Positions 35,669 through 47,024 of a DNA stretch of 64,000 bases are shown here, one piece after another. A program made the translations under genes and the position numbers. This DNA is from Hyalella azteca (taxonomy: Eukaryota > Arthropoda > Malacostraca > Amphipoda > Hyalellidae), in NCBI RefSeq assembly GCF_000764305.2, contig NW_025935820.1:1-64000 (forward strand), in the 5' to 3' direction. A model generated the notes under the pieces. That model worked only from the letters and a program-made list of their open reading frames with translations, had not been told where the DNA came from and searched no databases. Each line of letters opens with the position of its first letter. Positions within the stretch are counted from its first letter, which is position 1.

Positions 35669-36330
35669 CACGTATGAAAGTCACATGTTCAGAGGGCAAC
35701 GAACATTTTAGCACTATTTGGTTTAATGGAGAAAATATGTGCAAATGATTTCAACATCATTTTTGGCTTTAATGAAAAGAAGGAATTAACATGTAAGGCA
35801 TGTCACGTATGAAAGTCACATGTTCAGAGGGCAACGAACTTTTAGCAACCTTCGATTTAATGAGAAAACATGAGCAAATGATTTCAATATCATTTTTGTC
35901 TTTAATGAAATGAAGTAATTAACATGTAAGGCATGTCACGTATGAAGGTCACATGTTCAGAGGGCAACGAACTTTTAGCACTATTTGGTTTAAGGGAGAA
36001 AACATGTGCAAACGATTTCAATATCATTTTTGGCTTTAATGAAAAGAAGGAATTAACATGTAGGGCATGTCACGAATGAAAGTCACATGTTCAGAGGGCA
36101 ACGAACTTTTAGCAACCTCTGATTTAATGAAAAAACATGCGCAAACGATTTGGATATCATTTTTGGCTGTAATGAAAAGAAGGAATTAACATGTAAGGCA
36201 TGTCACGTATGAAGGTCACATGTTCAGAGGGCAACGAACTTTTAGCAATTTTTGATTTGATGGAGAAAACATGCGCAAATGATTTATATATCATTGCTGG
36301 CTTAACTCACATGAAAGAATTAACAGGCAA
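35669..36330. repeat. Satellite-like array, about 134-bp unit, five copies
   Basis: Unit starts (CACGTATGAAAGTCACATGT or variants) fall at 35669, 35804, 35937, 36071 and 36204, a spacing of 133-135 bp. Units share GTTCAGAGGGCAACGAAC and AAAAGAAGGAATTAACATGT and differ by a few percent. The last unit decays near 36310-36330. Confidence 0.9.
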
Positions 36331-36941
36331 GGCAATGGAAATTTACCTAAAAAGTAAACTTTTGGCATGATAGTTTTCCATGTGACGATTATGTTTTGTT
36401 TACATCGCAAAATCACGGAAGATTTTCGCAAAACATATTCAAAGAAGCTTAGTTTACGACCATTCATTTTCAATGTGAAAGTTTATCTTCTAAGAGTTTG
36501 AACAAATTGAACTCGACAAATGTTGGCTTTAATATCATAAACAGCTGAGCGAACTGAATTATTAGTTTGATGCAGGGCAGCCTAATTAAAAGCGCCGACT
36601 CCGTTGATGAATGCATATGAATTATGCAAATTTCTGCTCTGACTTGCATTTGATTTCTAAATTTTCCGTAGTCCACTCAGTTACATTTCTAAACAAAAAT
36701 TTCGAATTAAATGTTTGGAAAAAATGTATTGGATTACGCAATACTTATGCTGGCTGCGAGTGAGGCGCACTTATTCAGTATAATTTGATTTTCCTTATAA
36801 ATGAGACTTCATGACTGTAATAATAATTTATGGCTAATGAGGACGGTGAGGTTAAAGAATTTTAATTCAACATCGAATCAAATGGGAAGTATTTCTTGAT
36901 TACATTTGTAATTCAGAATATGCGACTAAGCACGCATTTAT

Positions 36942-36980
36942 NCTGTCTCTTATACACATCTAGATGTGTATAAGAGACAG
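36942..36980. other. Nextera mate-pair junction adapter left in the assembly
   Basis: An N at 36942 is followed by CTGTCTCTTATACACATCT and its reverse complement AGATGTGTATAAGAGACAG, together 38 bases. This is the Tn5 mosaic-end junction sequence of Nextera mate-pair libraries, a known laboratory reagent and not part of the genome. The join between 36941 and 36981 should be treated as an assembly artefact. Confidence 0.97.
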
Positions 36981-37545
36981 GGAGAAGGGGAGGAAAGGGG
37001 GAGGGGGAAGGGGAGGAAAGGGTAGGGGGAAGGGCGATTCATCGAGTTTAGTAATAACACTGTGACAATTATTTAAGAAACCGGAAAAGTAAGTGTGATA
37101 AAGCTGTGCAAAATGGTATCGATGTTACAAGAAAAGTGTAGTTTTCGAACTCCTCGTATCTATAAATATATATATAGCATTTTTTATTTGGATATTATAT
37201 ATTGTGCGTCGTAAAATCATTTTAAATAGCTGGCAATTGCTTGCTACTCAAAAAATTCAAAGTAGTTCAGCGGATGGCCTTCATGTCATTTGAACAGGAA
37301 CGTTTGAACTGGAAAATGTGAAACCCCCAACATATTTACGATGCAAATGACCTCAATAGAATTTTTCGGACGGTACAATAGATGTCAAACAGTTATAAAA
37401 AATATTTTTTAGAAATCTGCCAGTCGCGAAATGACACAAAGCGCTCATAACCGACCGCACAAAGGACTGCACATTACCTATCTAATGAAAACACACAGTC
37501 AAAGAAGTGTATTGACTGCTGGTGCTGTGGCTTCCTTCAAAAGAA
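36981..37545. repeat. Segmental repeat, copy B
   Basis: A diverged copy of 27040-28050 without the central MITE-bearing segment. It begins exactly at the adapter and ends where the 34-bp array begins, so its left flank is unreliable. Confidence 0.75.
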
Positions 37546-37548
37546 CGG

Positions 37549-37860
37549 CATCCTTCCTTGGCATACATCCTGCCGCTGACGACATCCTTCCAGGGCCTTC
37601 ATCCTGCCGCTCACGGCATCCTTCCTTGGCATACATCCTGTCGCTCACGGCATCCTTCCTTGGCATACATCCTGTTGCTGACGACATCCTTCCTTGGCAT
37701 ACATCCTGCCGCTGACGACATCCTTCCTTGGCATACATCCTGCTGCTCACGGCATCCTTCCTTGGCCTTCATCCTGTCACTCAGGATATCCTTCATCCTT
37801 GAGTCTCAGGATATCCTTCTAGGGCCTTCACCCTACCGCTAACGACATCCTTGATAGGAG
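37549..37860. repeat. 34-bp minisatellite
   Basis: About nine units of GGCATCCTTCCTTGGCATAC, then ATCCTGCCGCTGAC, with GCC-to-GTC and CTCAC/TGAC variants. A 34-bp period is not a multiple of three, so the open frames here cycle through all three phases and are not genes. Confidence 0.9.
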
Positions 37861-40499
37861 TGTGTACCTGCTTGTGTATCTTCTTTCGAGTGTGTGGAAA
37901 AATAAGAGTTTGTGGAAAGGGAGAGTGGAGGTCGAAGTAGTTTTCACTGTTGGAGTTAGTTCGTCATAATGATTGAACTCGCACCAATATGAATTCGATG
38001 TATAATTTATTATAATATTTGTATTATGAGCTGCGGGGAAATTGCATCAAAACATTAAATTTAAGCAATATTATTAAATAATATTTCAAATCTGGTCTAA
38101 GAGGTTTTTTTAAGTTATCAAGATTTATTATTATCACCTTAATTTCATCGGTGGCCTAAATTACTAGACTGCAAAATGGTAATCATTATTGCATTATTAT
38201 TGTGAATAACTATGAAAAATTATTCCAACTCGTACGTCATACCGATGCGATCGTCAGTTTCGAAATTCAAATTGTACTGAAAATTTAAGCCACTATTTCA
38301 CTTAGTAAAGGTTTTCTCCAGGGACAACGTAAATTGGCGTATAATTGTTTCATGTTTGCAACTGCAAAACATGTTCTACATAACGAGGGAAAACCAGATT
38401 GTGTCTTCTAATTACTTGACCTTAATTCGATGATAAAATGATTGAGGTAAATAACGAGTTTACTTATGATTTAAAATTGCGTACCGAATATACTCGTAAA
38501 ACGCTTGGCCACATTTTAGAAATAAGAGGTAAATTACGCCGGTAACTATGCAACGCGCACTAATTCTCCAACAAACAAATTGGAAATTTTCATCCAGGAA
38601 ACATATTTAGCAGCGGCGTCCATGGCAACATAATTAATTTGTATCGTTAAGTAAGACGAGGTTAAGCCCAATTAAAGAACATCTTAACGCTGTCGCTATC
38701 ACGAGGACTGAAATGTGACGATGACAGGCAGCGTGTACGTGTAGGTGGGTGTGTGCGTGTAGGTGGTGTGTGCGTGTAGGTGTGTGTGTGCGTGTAGGTG
38801 GGTTTTTGCATGGGCGCAGGTGTGTACAGATCGGCTGTGTAACTATGTGTGGGTGTGTGGGCTGGAAAGTGTGTATAAGCACACCTGTATGCAGGTGTTC
38901 ATACATGTGTTCGTGTTTCGTGGAGTGCTTACATGCCTTCATGCGTGCGCTTGTGTGATTGTGTATTTGAATGAATGCATATATGTGGGAGAAGGGGTGT
39001 GTGTGTGTTTAAGTACTTTTGGTAGTGGTTGGGTGTATGTAATTCCGAACACTAGCGCATTTGTAGTACTTATATCAAATGAGTATAAATGTGTGTTTAA
39101 TTGCGTAGGAGGATATAAATCTGAGTATATTTTGAATATTAATGTTCTTGAGGTTCTTCATATGAGTGGGTCGAGAGGTGAGCGTTTGTGCATGTGTTTT
39201 CCATCTTTCCAACAAATGTTTCGGCTGGTCTATGAGTGTTTGTGAATGGTTACCTCTTCAGATTGTTATATGAATGTGGAAATTATTATTGTGCTCTAAT
39301 GAAACGAACATTTCGTATTTATTATCTCTCATTCATTAACACTTACAATGAAACAAACTTTACTATGTGAACGATTCGTTTGCAGCTATCACGTCTGAAC
39401 CTATGCAAATATAAGACTGTGACTTAATATCCAGGTTCACAGCATTCACGTCCCAATATTTATCGAATATTTATCTCTGGAATACTTTTCTCTTTTTCTC
39501 AGAAAATAAAAGAATTTAACAGAAGGATATAAAAGTCAAACCTGCCCTTATGTTGTTTTCTGCATTCGCTATTGAAGTTCAATTCAATGGCGACATCCTG
39601 CCTCATCAAAGCCAACAATAAAATGACAATTCTACCACGAATACATTGCCGATCAAATATATTGTTGATTGGTCTTATTGTTTATAAATATATTCGCTGT
39701 TCAGAGGTCATTCAATCAATCAAATGGTACCTGAGAATAACTTCTAGTCTCTACATATTTTGTTTCACAATATTTTTAATATATTCAGTTTTGAATTTGA
39801 CGTTTCAGATGTATGTATAAAAGCATTTTAGGTTGATTTCATTCGTTGAGTTCAATTGCTAGCTTTCAATTATATCTTTCAGTGTGCAATTGAAAGGAAG
39901 GAATAAAAAGATATACATTAAAACGGATAAAAATGTCCAAATAACTATTTTTCCTGCTTCGACATATAAAAATTAAAATTAAGATGATTCATGGCATTGA
40001 TTCTTGATAAAAAATGTAAAATTTGCATGCAAAAATATTATGACAAATAAATACAGATCAAAGAGAAATCAAAGTTATAAGATAACAACACTCAATCATT
40101 GAAATTAAGTGAAGTCGCAATTATAAAGTCGGAAAAAGCATGGTAGTACTGAAATCGTGTTGCAGCTAACCTATTAAAATATGTTTAAAAGTTAATTACT
40201 TAAACCATTTGAAGTCGACATCAGACATAAGCCAAATCTTCTTACAGAAAGTTAATCATGAAATTACCGTCTTTAGAATAAAACGTTCGCCACTGAATTA
40301 ATTCTCTAGTCAGTACGAATGTTGGCTTTTGTCTGTTTTGGAAGCGTTCGTTATGATCTCGAATTTTCCAATAACAACCATTGCAGTCTTACAGCCTATG
40401 GCCAAACTTTTCTTCTTTTAAGTTCAAATTACCCGTTTTTAGCAAAATAAATTATCTTTTAAAGAGTAAAAATATAATAATAAAAATAATTTTCGATAG
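37861..40499. other. Gene-less stretch upstream of the first recognised receptor exon
   Basis: It holds a GT-rich microsatellite (38732-39010) whose long frame at 38763-39245 is low-complexity. It should also contain or precede the signal-peptide exon of the receptor, which I could not identify. The acceptor at 40498 requires a preceding exon ending in phase 2. Confidence 0.4.
38732..39010. repeat. GT-rich microsatellite
   Basis: Imperfect GTGTGCGTGTAGGTG units that grade into a looser GT-rich tract. Confidence 0.8.
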
Positions 40500-40645
40500 G
40501 TTTTGCGAATGCCGTCCAATCAGAGACGGCAGTTGGGCTCCGGTAGACCGAAATAGCGGAGGAAGTTTTCCGGATAAAATGGAGCATCCGGCCCTGCGGC
40601 CTGAAGAAAATTTGCCAAGTTCGAGCAATGGATTCGCAGATGAAG
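40500..40645 (+). CDS. LGR-type receptor, N-terminal exon with first Cys pair
   Basis: The acceptor TAG at 40497-40499 is followed by one split base and then FCECRPIRDGSW, a Gly/Ser/Pro-rich stretch (NSGGSFPDKMEHPALRPEEN, then LPSSSNGFADE) and the donor GAAG|GTACGT. Phase 1 at its end matches the next exon (G + GA gives Gly). The CxC pair with the VCHC pair of the next exon would form the Cys-rich N-terminal cap of the receptor. The segment between the Cys pairs is long and low in order compared with vertebrate receptors. The acceptor has a weak pyrimidine tract, so the 5' boundary is less certain than the 3' one. Confidence 0.55.
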
Positions 40646-41055
40646 GTACGTTCTTTCAAATTTATTTGAATTTTTAGTATCCGTAATAATATTCAAATTC
40701 CCGATGAATATCCCCCTTCTTCATCCTTCTTTATACATTAATTTCAATATTTTTTACTTTGATAGACCGTATTATACAAATTGTTTCACAGGGGAATTTG
40801 TCCCTTGATTTCGTTTCAATAAGGTTCACAATAAATGCCCATGTTTTTAAAATTCAACCCAACAGTAACACACAAATTTAAAACACCCAAGGAAATAGAA
40901 ATTAACATCCAAATTTATCAAACAATTTGAATCGAAAGAAGTTGGTCTATCTTATTATTTCTCTTGCAGTCTTTTTATTTTGTCCATCATATGTAAGTCG
41001 ATTAATAACACAAAGTTACAACAAATTGTACTGATATAGCTTTTTATTGAGACAG

Positions 41056-41191
41056 GAATATCACCGGAGCATTCCTTGTTACGTAAGAAGAAGCTACGGC
41101 AGAATCCTCAGGCGCCACCAATGGTCTGCCACTGCCGTGGCGTTGACATGATGGCTGTGCCGCGAGACTTGCCTGATAACGTCCGTACCTT
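41056..41191 (+). CDS. LGR-type receptor, LRR N-terminal cap exon
   Basis: Bounded by GACAG and CCTT|GTGAGT, this exon ends in MVCHCRGVDMMAVPRDLPDN, then VRTL. Glycoprotein hormone receptors carry CHC, some ten residues, then a V/I-P-x-D-L-P block just before LRR1, so this is the LRR N-terminal cap. The final Leu codon is split TT|G in phase 2, exactly matching the LRR1 exon at 46950. The last 47 coding bases, the donor and about 27 intron bases are repeated in tandem downstream. Confidence 0.75.
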
Positions 41192-41600
41192 GTGAGTACC
41201 TAACCCAACCTTGGCACAGACATGATGGCTGTGCCGCGAGACCTGCCTGATAACGTCCGTACTTTGTGAGTACCTAACCCAACCTTAACACAGACACGAT
41301 GGCGGTACCGAGCGACCTGCCTGATAACGCCCGTACTTTGTGAGTACCTAACCCAACCTTAACACAGACACGATGGCGGTACCGAGCGACCCGCCTGATA
41401 ACGCCCGTACTTTGCGAGTACCTAACCCAACTTTGGCACAGACATGATGGCTGTGCCGAGCGACCTGCAACATGATGGCTGTGCCGCGAGACTTGCCTGA
41501 TAACATCCGTACTTTGTGAGTACCTAACCCAAACTTAAATTGGCACAGACATGATGGTTGTTCCTAGCGACCTGCCAACACAACATCCGTTCTTTGTGAG
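41145..41600. repeat. 74-bp tandem array derived from a receptor exon end
   Basis: The unit holds ACATGATGGCTGTGCCGCGA, GACTTGCCTGATAACGTCCG, TACCTTGTGAGT and CTAACCCAACCTTGGCACAG. Starts fall near 41145, 41219, 41293, 41367, 41441, 41470 (a short unit) and 41547. The first unit is the authentic exon end. Each later unit keeps the coding block and a GTGAGT donor and ends in CAG. Joining units to each other would break the frame (one base is needed after TT, two are left over), so they are decoys rather than extra exons. Confidence 0.9.
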
Positions 41601-44600
41601 CATCTAACCCAGTCTTGTCACAGACGTGCCGGCCGTCCTTTTTTCTTCATGATGCTTGCACAATTTTGTGATTTTCGAGAGCACCGCGCATGTAATGATT
41701 ACAACTGCATGACTTTTATTCATTGAATATTTACGATGTGAAATGATTGTGATACTCCAGTCGTCGTATTGAGTGCACCTCAAGTGGAGTGAGCTGCCAA
41801 ATTCGACAGGTGAAGTCGACAGGTGCAACGAAATAACAAATATGAATTGGAAAGTTTGCTTCGGTGCGCAAATAATTTGTTGCACGTAATTGAAACTATC
41901 AGTGAAACTGTTATGACTTGAAATTTCTCCAAGTCTGACTTTATTGTCCAGTTTTCGGTCGAACAGGCAAGTGCTCGGTTGTAGTCAGTTCAGCATATGA
42001 CGACGAAGGAAATTTATATTTTGCAAGAATTTTGAGATCCTCATGTTTTTCTATTCCGATTCCGTTGAAGACATCGAAATGAAAGCCACTATGCATGTCC
42101 AATCCAAACGTTCCTGCCATCACAATTATACCGTACTCGTCCTCTATTGTTCAGAAGAACGAAAACATGCTGGCGAGAATATTCGGGGGATGTTTGAAAT
42201 CTGGTCACGACATTTCCTGCGATTCTTAACAAATAATATTTCATATCTCCGACGATCGACTGCAGTAGTCCTCTGGACAGAACTTTGTAAACACAGGCAA
42301 ATAAAAATTTTAACGTTCCCCAATTTACAACAATTTTAAAATATTGTTCTTAAGAATTATGCTGGAAGAGCGCTTGACTCACTTGGTAAAAAACGGTAAA
42401 ATAGAGTTTATTATTGGTGTAAGTGAGAAAATATAATTCTAGGGCTGACATAAAAAATAATTTAAACATGTAGTTATTGCATACACACTTAAGCGAGCTT
42501 ATTGGGTCTATCGCCGCTGAATGATTTTCAATGTCAACGGAAATTTTTCCTGACTAACATGTAAATGCTTCATAAAAAGTCCTTCTTAACTTATAATGTT
42601 CCTCCTCATTATTGTTGGGCACGCACACATGAGTGATGTCAGCAGGCCTCAATTACGACAGAGATGTTTATGTTTAAATTAATAAAAATAATAGAATAAT
42701 AATACTAACAATAATAACTCTAAGAATAACGTAAGACAGCTTCTGATAATAACCCTCTTTATGGGTGTTGGAAGTTCGTCAACGGTGACTCACGCGTATA
42801 CGTCGTTGTTTTGGATTAGCGTGCCAAGAAGGTGGAGCAAGGTTTGCTCCTGCCGTCTTTTTTTTTAATTTAAATACATTATCATTAATTTAAATACATA
42901 TCATGGCCTTTTGAACACCGGAAATGTAGAAATATACATGTATGTCTAAACGTCAGCCCTACGTATAAGTAATATATATGGCAGGGGATGAATGATTGTA
43001 TGTATATTACAAGACAGGGAATTAATGATTGTGTGTCTATTAAAAAACTGGAAGTAAAAGATTCTTTGCCTGAATAAGAGCAGAAATTTAAGGCTTGTGT
43101 ATCATTATAATAGACGGGAAATAAATGTTTTTCATATAAAGACTGTGCATGAAGGTTTGAATGTCTATTAACAAAACTAGGAAAGAGGAATTGTTTGAGT
43201 GAATAAACTAAAAGAAATGAAGGCATGCATGTGAAAACAAAAATCATGGAATGAATGACTATACATATGTCTAATTAAAAACACGTAATGTTGGCTTGCA
43301 ATTATATTTAATAACATCCCAAAAGTTTTGAGTTTTGAGAGTAGAGTGGCATGAATATTTCGAAAAGAATAACCTATAAAAAGCACACTTCAATGATTTA
43401 ATCTATTATTTTTAGACCATGATTACTTTGGTCATGATTTTAGTGAATTATGAAGGTTAACTTAGGATTCTGAATTATATATATTAAATACGCCGATATG
43501 CAAACATTAAGATTTTTTTAATGTAATGAAAGGTCTAGGAAAATAACAATATGAAACCCACAATATCTTTTTTTCGCTTATCAGGTGTACGTACTTTAAA
43601 TCTAACATAAAATAAGTTAGCTACAAGCCAAGCTTATAGAATTATTGTTGCCCCCGTAATTGTGGGCGAGCTTATACTATTTCAGAACAAAACTCAATTA
43701 CATAATAGGGAAATTTTTTGATATCCTGTTCTTAACAAATGGTTTGTGAAGTAACAACGTGAAATTTTTAAAATATGTTCAGTTACTTGATCCGATCGTC
43801 GGGTCAAATTTAATTAAGGTGAATCGTTTAACAGTTGACCATATTTGAAGAAGATTACAAGAAGATTAGGTAGAGATAGCATGATAATTTTTCATTGCCC
43901 AATGATGACGCATTGCAGGATTATATATTTTTATTCCTTATAAGATGCAGCACCTCTAAATCAGCATAATGATTTAACAAAAGCGGTGCCTTTATCGTGT
44001 ACATTAATGGATATTGCTTACTTGACGATGTTTTTAAACAATATTTTTATGCAGTCAAATTTTTTAGGTATTTCGATAGCGGATTTAGCAGATATTTGAT
44101 CAACCTCGCAGATCGAGTTTTCTTCAATTTCTTCACTCCCCTCGTCATAATTACGGCAAATCTTCGACAAATTGTTCAAAATCAAGCTATCCGTCACGGG
44201 CGAAATGATTTTCCACCTTATTATTAAATATCACTGCGGATCTTAACATGTTTTTGCCTTCCTGCCATTAAAGATCTAAAACGGGCGTTTGAGCGTCAAT
44301 CCTTCAAGTGTTCTTGTCACTTTGGCTTTCAAAAGTGAGTCTTATTTGTCAGCTTCAGACTTTGGTCTCGTCGGAGCTTTGGGCAACGCAGACTGAAGGA
44401 GTGATGGCGTAAATGTTTAGTCAAAAGTTGTTTGTAAATCACCTTCATGAGCGCAGGTCGTGGTCAGCGGTGTATTATGTGCGAAGTTAAAAACGTTAGC
44501 ACCCATGGGCGCTCGAACACATGCGCACTTGAATGCATGTCGAAAGATCGACCATCAGTCTGCATCGCAAAGCTAAGAAAAAAGTGTTTACGTTACAAGT

Positions 44601-46949
44601 GACGACCCTAATTATCTATTATTAGAATCTTTAAGCGTAAGCATTTATTATAAAGGTGGGAGGATACTGAGAGAAGTTTCTGAGAACTATAGGCTTCCCT
44701 TTATGAAAGCTGCGTTTTTGGAGATTCTGTCTCAAAAGTTTCTGAGTTCGGTAGCCCGCTTATTGATGTTTATGAAGGAAAAAAATTTAGGTGAGTGACG
44801 AACATGAACTATAATTAGCGAAGTTCAAGTGGTTCTTTAAGCTTAAGCTTTAGCGTTTGAGCTTTAACATCGTTTGTTGAAATTTTAAGTAATTTAAGGA
44901 TTGAAACAGAAAATTTCGTAACTTTATCGAGTCAGTGAAGATGCATATTTATTATTCTATTTGGTAATCTATGGAAATTTTATAAACCTTAAACGTATGA
45001 ATTTCGGCACTTTCTGAAACTAATTACCTACTAAAAATTCCAACTCAGAATGCTAAGCTGTATCGTACATCATTATTTTGTAGTAATTACCTGTGAATAA
45101 TTGCACCTCATTTTTCCTCAATTATAAATTTCGTCTCAATTTAAAAAAAGATATTTTCAATATTCAAATTCACGTAGTTATTCACGTAATTCAAAATAAT
45201 AAATCACAAGCACATTCTATTAGAATCCAGTTGGGAAAATAATAAAAATTTAATTATTATGTTATGGGCAGTTTACTATAAGCGATATTGTTTTTCATTG
45301 ACCATTTTCTTATTGTTGTAAATTGGGTGAATCAGACTTTTGGCAGGATTTGAAATTTAAAGTATAAGCTAGGTTTCCTTAGAATACTTCATTATAATAT
45401 TACGACGTTCAAAAATAGGCATCATTAATTATCAAGTAGAGTAGAAGGTTCGCAACGCTAGAACACTACTCGAAAATTAGTACTAAAAATAATTCTGAAA
45501 AATAAAATAAAATAGAAAATTTTGAAAATAAAATAAAATAGAAAATTTCGAAGATAAAATAAATTAGAAAATTTTAAATAGAAAATTACTCACTGCTTGA
45601 GCTCGTAACCTGTTTGCTTACGGTCAACTGACTCGGCAATAACGGACATAATTCTCGGGAAGGGCCTTTGATGTTTCCAGCTAATTTCAATAATTTCACA
45701 ATAGCTAATAATGATAATTTCACAACGCTGGCACATATGCCTGCAGTGTCCCTTATAGAACGCTGCCTTCGTCCCTGCCGGCAGCTCCAGTTTCTCATTA
45801 CATGATTTTTGGGCGGACGTGTGGTTTTTGTTATGCAATATGTGATGATGCAACAAAGTTGCTCACGAAAGGAGCTAGGGCGTTGTCATTTTGCCGAGGC
45901 AGTAAACATGCGTCGCAAATATCAAGCCTTTGTACAGGATCTAAAATGGGAGAATATCTCAACTTCCTGGATGAATGTATTAATTTATAAAGTGGTTTTT
46001 GGTTTAATATATCACATTATGTATAATACATTTGGTATAATATATTTGGTATAATACATTGGTGTTTTTTATATAATACAGCATATATTATCTGTAATCT
46101 GCAAGGAATTTAAAAGCAAAGAAAACGCCAAGAAAATTCACCATATCTATATTGAAAACGTTTTGGAGTCCAGCTCCATCATTAGCTTGACTAAACTAAA
46201 AATGAATAAAATCATTTTATAAGTCAAAATTCAAAGACAGACATAAAACCTAACTTGACTATAAAACCTTGACTAAAACCTCAAAGACAGACTATAAAAC
46301 CTTGACTAAAACCTCAAAGACTGACTATAAAACCTTGTTTAGGTTTTATGTCTGTCTTTGAATTTTGACTTATAAAATGATTTTATTCATTTTTAGTTTA
46401 GTCGAACTGATGATGGAACTGGACTCCGAAACGTTTTCAATATCGATATGGTGAATTTTCTTGGCGTTTTCTTTGCTTTTAAATTCCTTGTGAACTTGCG
46501 ATATAAGCAGACTGATGATATAAGAACATATCTGTAATCTGGATATTTTTTATATAATACAGCATATATTATCTGTAATCAGGATCTGTTTCGTCACAAA
46601 AATGACAGTAATAATAATCTGTAAATATTTGTTAATGAATTCATAATGCTCAACTTATTATTTTCGTAAACTTGAGCCTCTCGAATAAAATCGGAATACA
46701 AGCGTATATAGCTGCATATAGGACAGGTTTTTAAAGCTTTATTGTTATTTTTAATAATCAAGGATACAGTAATAAATGTGTTTATTGCTGACTTCTTCCA
46801 TATATCTAAATGAAATTAATTCATATGATGTCAACATCTTCTCATTTAGGATGCAAGAATTCGTAAAACTTATTATTATTGTTATTAATATAATGAAAAA
46901 CTTATTAATTATGATTATTATTAATTATAAATATTAACTTAATTTGCAG
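41601..46949 (+). other. Receptor intron before LRR1
   Basis: About 5.7 kb of intron including the array above. It contains a degenerate 30-45 bp periodic tract (42920-43270) and a foldback element (46103-46489). A minus-strand 60-codon frame at 41941-42123 (start MMAGTFGLDMHSGFHFDVFN) has protein-like composition, but I cannot assign it. Confidence 0.5.
46103..46489. mobile_element. Foldback element, copy 1
   Basis: Arms of about 150 bp (46103-46252 and 46338-46489) are near-perfect inverted repeats, starting AAGGAATTTAAAAGCAAAGA and ending in the complement. The centre is a short tandem of ACTATAAAACCTTGACTAAA, then ACCTCAAAGAC. The element lies between direct copies of TATATAATACAGCATATATT followed by ATCTGTAATC (46069-46099 and 46549-46579). 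The right arm carries CTGATGATGG, ACTGGACTCC and GAAACGTTTTC. Confidence 0.8.
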
Positions 46950-47024
46950 GACCGTGTCTGAAAGCCCCATCGTGTCCATTGGAGAAATGGATTTCGCACA
47001 TCTCAACGACTCCTTGGAAGACCT
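46950..47024 (+). CDS. LGR-type receptor, LRR1 exon
   Basis: A 75-bp exon (TTTGCAG acceptor, ACCT|GTGAGT donor) in phase 2 at both ends. It encodes TVSESPIVSIGEMDFAHLND, then SLEDL. One LRR per phase-2 exon of 66-78 bp is the hallmark gene structure of the FSH/LH/TSH receptor family. With the cap exon it reads VRTL-TVSESPIVSIGEMDF, which aligns with the first repeat of those receptors. Confidence 0.8.

Noticed and set aside
37431..37842. Overlapping open frames on both strands of the 34-bp array
   Set aside because: By-products of a tandem repeat without stops. All three phases are used in turn.
38634..39245. Long Cys/Val-rich and His/Thr-rich frames over the GT microsatellite
   Set aside because: Low-complexity translation of a GT/CA repeat.
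41941..42123. Minus-strand 60-codon frame with protein-like composition in the receptor intron
   Set aside because: No match to a family I know and no splice or polyadenylation support.
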